A stretch of 64,000 bases of DNA from Hexactinellida sp. DTS-2022 (Eukaryota > Porifera > Hexactinellida). This document shows, in pieces, positions 58,138-64,000 of the stretch (position 1 is its first letter; each line of letters starts with the position of its first letter). The notes beneath the pieces were generated by a model. It did not search any database. It was not told the DNA's origin and saw only the letters and a program-made list of their open reading frames with translations. The position numbers and the translations under genes were made by a program. The stretch lies in the NCBI GenBank assembly GCA_028753945.1, contig JAPNXP010000002.1, positions 7,750,001 to 7,814,000 on the forward strand, read 5' to 3'.

Positions 58138-58450
58138 TGATTGTTAGTTCGGTAAATAGATTCTCAGTTCGATAAATCGATTCCTAGTTGGTTTAATAAA
58201 TTCTAACTTTATTAATTCGAGTCTGAGGTTCGCTAAATTGAGTCTCAGTCCATTGACTTGATTCACAGTTCGGTAAATCGTTTTTCAGCTCGTTAAATCG
58301 AATCTACGTTCGTTAAATTGATTTTCTGGTCATTAACATGATTCTCAGTTCGTTAAATCGAGTCTAAGTTAATTAAATCGATTCTGAAATTCGTCAAATC
58401 GATTATCAGTCGGTTAAATAGATTTCAACTTCATTAATTTCGATATTGAA
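58138..58450. repeat. 20-bp minisatellite, main block
   Basis: About 15-16 degenerate units of GATTCTCAGTTCGTTAAATC. Confidence 0.85.
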
Positions 58451-59180
58451 GTTCGTTAATTTTGGTGAGTAGTCCGTCGACCTGTAGTGGCCCGAAGACT
58501 ATAGCCTACTTAGCCTAATAGTAAATCCTGACTGGGCATAGGTGGTGCTGCCAACGCCAAACTGTTCGGTACCATTATAATCTTATTATTTGTAACCATT
58601 AGATTTTTTAGCATGTAGCACTCTTTCAACGATTCAATAAACACAGTACAATACTAAATTTGGTTAGTATTTTGTACTTTGGTATTACCCTTAGTTGAGT
58701 AACATAAAACATATAGTAAAGAGCGTATACGTATGTAGAAAAGATTCATGGCGAATTAAAATTAATAATGTGACGTCACTATGCCGCACCAATAAATGTT
58801 GGCGTGCTACGGGCCTGCGAAAGTCGACTACGACAAACAATATACAAAGTGCACAGTGGCACACCACCTGGAAGTAGGCCATTTTTCTTATGTTAAAAAT
58901 CGTACAATTTAATGCTAAACTGAAAGCGCAATATCTTATTACTTCAAAAAGATAAAAAAGCTCTAATACGTGTACCTCACTTTATTTTGCCACAATTGGA
59001 ATTCGTCTAGTGTACTATACAAATTGTTCAGAAAGAATTATTCAAAATCACAAATGAACAGTGTGTATCATCACTCTTATTTCTTAAAATATATACAACA
59101 TGAGCATTATAATGACTTCTTTTTGTACTTATTACATTAGAGTTTCATAATACAATGAGTATTTATTTACGAAAAACAAT
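58451..59180. other. No recognised feature
   Basis: Mirror-like open frames at 58691-58882 are not gene-like. No element ends found. Confidence 0.4.
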
Positions 59181-59184
59181 ATAA

Positions 59185-59365
59185 AAAGTGGACATTCTCC
59201 CCCTCCCCCTGGCCGGTAGTGCTTGCTGAAGTGTGGGTCTATATTACTGAAATATACATAATTTTTGTCAGACCAAAGTGGACCCTGACAAACAAATACC
59301 GAGGGGGAGTCTCCCTTTTCCCCTGGCCGTTCTATCCGAATGTGTAAATCTGAGCAATTTCACTA
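59185..59365. repeat. Diverged relic of the 116-bp satellite
   Basis: Two units: TCTCCCCCTCCCCCTGGCCG, GTAGTGCTTGCTGAAGTGTG, CAGACCAAAGTGGACC, then a second CCCCTGGCCGTTC. Order and spacing match the satellite at 1-2345 (CTGCTCCTCCGCCTGGACGG, GTAGTGCCTATTGATGTGTG, CAAAGTGG), with many substitutions. Confidence 0.7.
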
Positions 59366-59369
59366 TTAA

Positions 59370-59404
59370 CCGTAGACTGCCGGTGTGATTTTCAGGAAAA
59401 TTAC
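59370..59404. mobile_element. F4 stub
   Basis: Starts after TTAA (59366-59369) with CCGTAGACTGCCGG. It is cut after 35 bases by the F2b element's TTAA. Confidence 0.75.
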
Positions 59405-59408
59405 TTAA

Positions 59409-60071
59409 GGTTCAGGTATACTCTACAAAATCCCAAATTTATATAAAATCCCAAACAATTGAATATCTCGTTTTTATTCCATTTTCGGATTGTGCGGGTG
59501 CCCATGTGGACTCTCACGAAATTTCTAAGAAAAATTCCATTATTCACCAGTTTGACTCTCCTCGAATTTTGAAAAAAACATAGCGGTTCTGGTGTTGGTT
59601 GCCGGTTGCAGTATACCCTAGAAACTTGATAATTTCGGGACATTGCCACATATAGGTTTGATCAAATATTTGTATAGAACAGCATATATCGCATCTTAAT
59701 TTCAAATCTTATGGAAAAATATTGAAAACTTTCAATGACACAGACTTTTTAGTGTCATCCACCTAAGCCACTTCCATAGGGGACACTTTTTTTCAAACCC
59801 CGTTATCTCCAAACACAATTACTACCATTGCGGAAGTCACATATACCACCTAGAAACAAAATCTCAACGGATTTGGACAGCTCTCAATTAGTTTTATCAT
59901 ATGAGTGCAGCGATTTCATTTGTGACTTTTCTTTTTATTTAATTTATTGATGATGAAAAAAGTGATTTCCACATTAATTGATGAAAAATTGGGCTCATAA
60001 GTGATTAAAAGAATTCTTGCACTCATATGAGAGACTAGAAGTTTCTCCATGCAATGCAACAACAACTACTC
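59409..60071. mobile_element. F2b TTAA element, inverted copy
   Basis: GGTTCAGGTATACTCTAC at the left and GCAACAACAACTACTC at the right, with TTAA at 59405-59408 and 60072-60075. It is 663 bp, reverse orientation relative to 13493-14174. Confidence 0.85.
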
Positions 60072-60082
60072 TTAATCATTAA

Positions 60083-60954
60083 GGAGTCCGAAAGTTAAAA
60101 ATGGCCAGTTTCTATAGATCTCTACAAAGTTGATCAGAACACTCCAATTTATATATCCGCACGACTGGAATCACATAAAAAATCATTAAAAAATTTATAG
60201 AAGATTTAATGTATTTTCTTGTCAGGAAAGTAGAAAACATCGCAAAATACATTTGAAATTCGGACAAAAGGACACTAAACCACGTGGCGCCGGTCATTTA
60301 TAACGGGTCTAAATAACTTTGTTATATAATCATTTTCCTGGTAAAGAAGTCTAAAATCTGCCGCTGTTAGTGTCCGGAAGTTAGAACTAAGCTCTAATGA
60401 AGATTTTATTTTTGCTTACGTCATCAAATTGTGCAAACATGACACATCCATATATTGAATACAAAATCATAGAAAGTAAACTACTTGGTATGTAGTCCCA
60501 ATTTGTTGCCCAGTGAATTTGTATTGATTAATTGTCATCGTTACATGGTTAGAGCTAGTCGCAACGACTTCTCATTCGTGAGATAATTAATTGCTTCGTC
60601 ATCAAAAGTGGCGCATCCATAAGACCATATATGGTAAAAATTTAATTTGTCAGAAATATGAATTTTAGTATCTCAACTGTTTAGAGTCATTCTAATAGGT
60701 CTAAATCCAAATTTGCTAACCAATATGATTGAATTTGCCAAACTTATAGCTGATGGTCCATTTTCTGGCCCCTGCAGGTGTTGGATTTACGATGTTTTGA
60801 TCTATCCAGACAAGAATATAACATACAATCTTCTTGAGTAAATTCTAAATGACTTTTATGGGCTTCATATTCACGTCCGTAAAATATTTGTAGTGTTCTG
60901 ATTAACTTTGTTGAGACGTTCTATATAAACTGGCCATAAATAACTTTTGACTCC
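60083..60954. mobile_element. F11-related TTAA element
   Basis: GGAGTCCGAAAGTTAAAAAT and its inverse TTTTGACTCC, with TTAA at 60079-60082 and 60955-60958. The outer ~170 bp pair loosely and resemble the arms of 55703-56261 (GACTGGAATCACATAAAAAA, TTGTCAGGA). The centre carries the CCATATATGG module (60625). It is 872 bp. Confidence 0.82.
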
Positions 60955-62390
60955 TTAAAATGTTTATATCCTTTAGAGACTACTGTAAATACCTTCCTTT
61001 CTATATATATATGATACATTTAGGACCCCAGGTGTCAAGGTTTTCAAAATAACCATATATGGTAATTTTGATTGGACCATTTTTGATGACGAAGCATATT
61101 CCAACTCCTGATTTATGGACAGCAGAGACTAGCAGTAAATTATAATCACATCATGATACTATTTCATACTCATTGGAAAACCTTTGGGATTATATTTTAA
61201 ATTTAATGTTGTGTTCTGCATTCAAATTCCCTTATATGGTGGTGGCAGAGTAGCTATATTTTATTACGCTGGCAAAATCCTACTTTGGAGCCAAATGAGA
61301 TAGAAATTGTTAAAATTAATCTAATTTAAATTCAAATGACATTATCTATTTTATGCAGCTTTGGAACAGTTTTTTGCGCACATTCAAATTCTGGACTCAG
61401 CCACTTAGACATAACTCAAAAGAATAGTTTGGGAAAAGTGGCTCGTGAGAACAATTTTTCATTCGTACACTGCAGGGGCGTAGGAGTAGGCCGTCGCGAG
61501 CTAGACGAATAATTTCATAATGATTTTTTAGAAAAGCTATGGTGTTTATATGGATAGTATTTAAATTCATTTTGATGATATAATCATGGTTAATCTCCAT
61601 ATTTTTGTATTAATCTCAATATTATTGTAATATTATATTGGTGTTGATTACTACATATTTTCTATGATTTGCATATGATTAATAAATATTGGAATAATTA
61701 CAGTTGACACCGCTTAAGTAGGGCCTAGAGACGTCAATTCGATTCCGAATCAACAAAACTTAACTTACTAATAGTATACAAGCTTTATAAATGAAGAGTA
61801 TTTACAACAAACTTGGTGATAGTCTTTACGTAATACTTGTTAGCCATATATTCCTGCGTTTAAGTCTAGAAATCTAATAGTAAAACATCAAATTGATAGT
61901 ATTAAAGGAATTCTACTAGTTCTGTTCGTCTCTAGAAATTTAAGTAAAAGGTAATTACAATGGCAAAAAGTATACTGCAAATACCATACCGTATGGTAAA
62001 ATTTATACTAGTTAGTGCTTATTTTGTATAAGATAAGTTAGGATTTTAGGGTTGTTTGAACTATATTTAGTTATCAAAGTGAGCAAGCCATAGTATACTA
62101 AGATGCGGTCCGCGGGGGTTGCGGATTTTGCTGCGGGACGAAAAGACCCATAAAACCAATTTTTATAAATGAGCCTATTCTATTACTAGAACACGTTAGA
62201 GTCATATATTAGATATTTCATAATTAACATATTTTGAAGTTAATGTACGTGTACCGAAACATATTTTTAGCATGATGCTACTCCTGTTGGGTGATTTTTA
62301 TTAGCAGAAAAAAACACCCGCAAAATAGTTTATTATAGAATGTCTGTTCGACCAGCAATAAATAAGCTGCTTGCGGGCTTCGTAAACGGG
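60955..62390. repeat. F9-related module, then unassigned AT-rich DNA
   Basis: 60960-61400 follows the centre of F9 (compare 24160-24590): GTAAATACC, CCATATATGG (61053), and CTGGACTCAGCCACTT at about 61390. At 61472 CAGGGGCGTAGGAGTAGG may be a hAT end. 61500-62390 shows nothing recognisable. Confidence 0.5.
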
Positions 62391-62394
62391 AACC

Positions 62395-62520
62395 AGTACA
62401 TAAACAATCAATTCGGTCCCTCAGGGCTGCTGATAACAATCAGTGGGTGCACTTGGGACACACTTCAGTGCCTTTCCCCGATTTTACCCTCTCAATAAAT
62501 AAATAAATTTAATCAACAGT
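62395..62520 (+). repeat. Possible LINE-type 3' tail
   Basis: A GC-richer stretch (GTGGGTGCACTTGGGACACA, TTCAGTGCCTTTCCCCGATT) ends in CTCTCAATAAATAAATAAAT, the style of many insect non-LTR retrotransposon tails. No coding part is adjacent. Confidence 0.3.
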
Positions 62521-62812
62521 AAACCATTGGGTAAATCGATCATTATGAGCCAATTGGCATACATATTGGATAATCAATTTACCGCATCTAAACAATGTGC
62601 AAGTTACACACTTGTGAACAGCTCAATTCTCAGACGCTTGAAATGCTACACACATTAAAAATAAGCCAGCTATATATGCGCTTGTTATAACCTATAACAA
62701 TCTACTGCATTAGTCTGCATATACTCTTGTTAGGTGTGTAGCAGTGTAATCAATACTCATCTGCGCTCTGAAACACAAGCCACATGTAATAAACAAAGTT
62801 ATATTCATAAAA
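62521..62812. other. 3' region of the endonuclease-OTU element
   Basis: This is downstream of the minus-strand stop. I looked for a Helitron-type terminal hairpin and CTRR end and did not find a convincing one. Confidence 0.35.
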
Positions 62813-64000
62813 CTAATGAACCCGATATAACGCATCATAGTGGTTAGCAGATGGTCCAGAGAAATTAATACTATGAAACAACACAGCAAGGTGTCTCCCT
62901 CCATATATTGGATCACTTGGTTTACCGAGAATATTCTCAGTAGACACATCAGTTATTACCCACTTAGAAGGGTCTGTATCAACACCATTAATGTAACTAA
63001 CATTAATACCAGCTAAGATTCCAAACATAATAAGTTCATTCACAGTTCCCCACGAGTAATTACAGCGCATATTACTCAAGTGTTGCTGAATAGTAACTGC
63101 ATTATAGCCTTGGATGCCACAGAAAGCAGCAACACAAGGACTTTGTTCAAATGTGTCTATTAGAGAACCACGGATATTATGATGCTCACTTTCATCACCG
63201 AAAATAATGTGAGACAATGTTCTAAATAAACAATTTCCATCACTTGTTACAGGAACTATCCTGAAATTAAACCGATCACTTACATTTGTACGCATAAAAT
63301 CATAATAACCAGTAGCTGAGACTCTAGACCCAGTATAGTTAGTCGGTCTTAAAGGTATTCTCTGTAGATTAATGCATTGTGCTAATGACTGTCTCATCGC
63401 AATTGTGAATGAATTAGCATTGTCATATGCAACTACTGGAGGCAGCACAGGAGTAGGGATGGATACATGACTAACAATTACATCCTGAATATCCTTGGTT
63501 GTATTATCAATTGGTATTTGGTCAATATCAATAATATGTTGACTAGTAGCATGTGATATAATTGGTTGATTATCCACATTACTACAGTCACTAACAACAC
63601 TTCCAAGAGAAATCAACGTTGGCTTATGATCACTAAAGTATGATTCATAAAAACCAGATGAACAGATCAAGTTTTTAGTGAATACACAATCCAGCTGAGA
63701 TCCATAGTTAGTGGAAACTCCAGACAAAGATTGCATCATTCCTTTATTTGCAAAATAATTTATCAAGGTATCTCTCTCAGGAGATCGCGCAAATAAATCT
63801 ATATTGAAGTCCCCAGTAATTATCAAGGGATCAGAGTTAACAATTTACTTAGAACCTGATCTAGTTCCGAGTAAAATTCCTTCATTGGGGATTGTGGTGA
63901 TCGGTATATAGACATTACTACGATAAGCTTATCGATTATCATGGGATCATAGAACTGTACAATCAATATCTCTATCCTAGCGCCATTATGACAGCCTGAG
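62813..64000 (-). CDS. EEP endonuclease-OTU cysteine protease fusion, partial (Helentron-like?)
   Basis: Reading from the right edge: GCHNGARIEILIVQFYD, MSIYRSPQSPMKEFYSELDQ, then a one-base frame change near 63842, then DPLIITGDFNIDLFARSP, LDCVFTKN and FYESYFSDHKPTLISL. IYRSP, GDFN and SDHKP are the endonuclease/exonuclease/phosphatase motifs found in LINE ORF2 and Helentron endonucleases. About 100 linker residues follow. Then an OTU protease: TSDGNCLFRTLSHIIFGDES (nucleophile Cys about residue 199 of the 337-codon frame) and ANHYDALY with the likely catalytic His at about 329. No reverse transcriptase follows, arguing against a LINE. The combination fits Helitron-group elements, some of which I recall carrying both domains. 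The 5' part lies outside the window, and the frame change may make this copy inactive. Confidence 0.72.

Overview
This is AT-rich eukaryotic DNA, most likely from an invertebrate and possibly an arthropod. The basis is the mix of P-superfamily, Mutator/Kolobok-like, hAT, Helitron, pogo and TTAA-target elements, plus a zinc-motif gene family that I recall mainly from arthropod genomes. I see no convincing single-copy host gene, tRNA or rRNA. The window is a thick bed of nested mobile elements, and nearly every coding stretch is transposon-derived.

Layout. 1-2345: satellite of ~116-bp units with a 348-bp higher-order repeat. 2.4-10 kb: small hAT-type elements, an LTR-retrotransposon integrase fossil, a promoter-like island and a large hairpin. 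10.05-11.9 kb: broken Helitron 5' half. 12-19.1 kb: stacked TTAA-flanked elements, two hAT elements, a pogo-like MITE and the 3' end of an old P-like transposase. 19.9-21.3 kb: a TTAA element with TGCAAC-rich ends. 21.5-27.4 kb: more TTAA elements, some inside their own kind. 27.9-29.8 kb: integrase-type and tyrosine-recombinase-type remnants. 29.8-31.6 kb: a hAT element holding a TTAA element. 31.8-39.2 kb: two inverted copies of a 1.58-kb TTAA element, one split by a P-superfamily transposon whose THAP transposase has an open 906-codon frame. 39.3-47.8 kb: an 8.5-kb TTAA element carrying a Mutator-like transposase with a terminal PHD finger, itself hit by a foldback element and three hAT elements. 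48.4-49.7 kb: a broken zinc-motif gene. 50-61 kb: more TTAA and foldback elements, minisatellites and a diverged relic of the satellite. 62.8-64 kb: an endonuclease-OTU protease ORF on the minus strand, running off the window.

Most elements were bounded by hand from terminal inverted repeats (TIRs) and target-site duplications (TSDs). I use ad hoc family labels. F1 begins GGTTAAATTAC. F2 begins GGTTCAGGTATACTC, and F2b is a diverged F2 branch. F3 begins GGGGGACACTTG. F4 begins CCGTAGACTGCCGG. F5 begins GGCCCCTCT. F6 begins GGCTCGACCCACACC. F8 has ends with GGTATTCCCCGG. F9 begins GGGTATC. F10 begins GCCCACCATACACG. F11 begins GGAGT. All are flanked by TTAA or a one-base variant. Several nestings are confirmed by an uninterrupted paralogous site elsewhere in the window, which gives a relative order of insertion. 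Most copies must be non-autonomous; the 8.5-kb F6 element and the P element are the only good candidates for having supplied a transposase.
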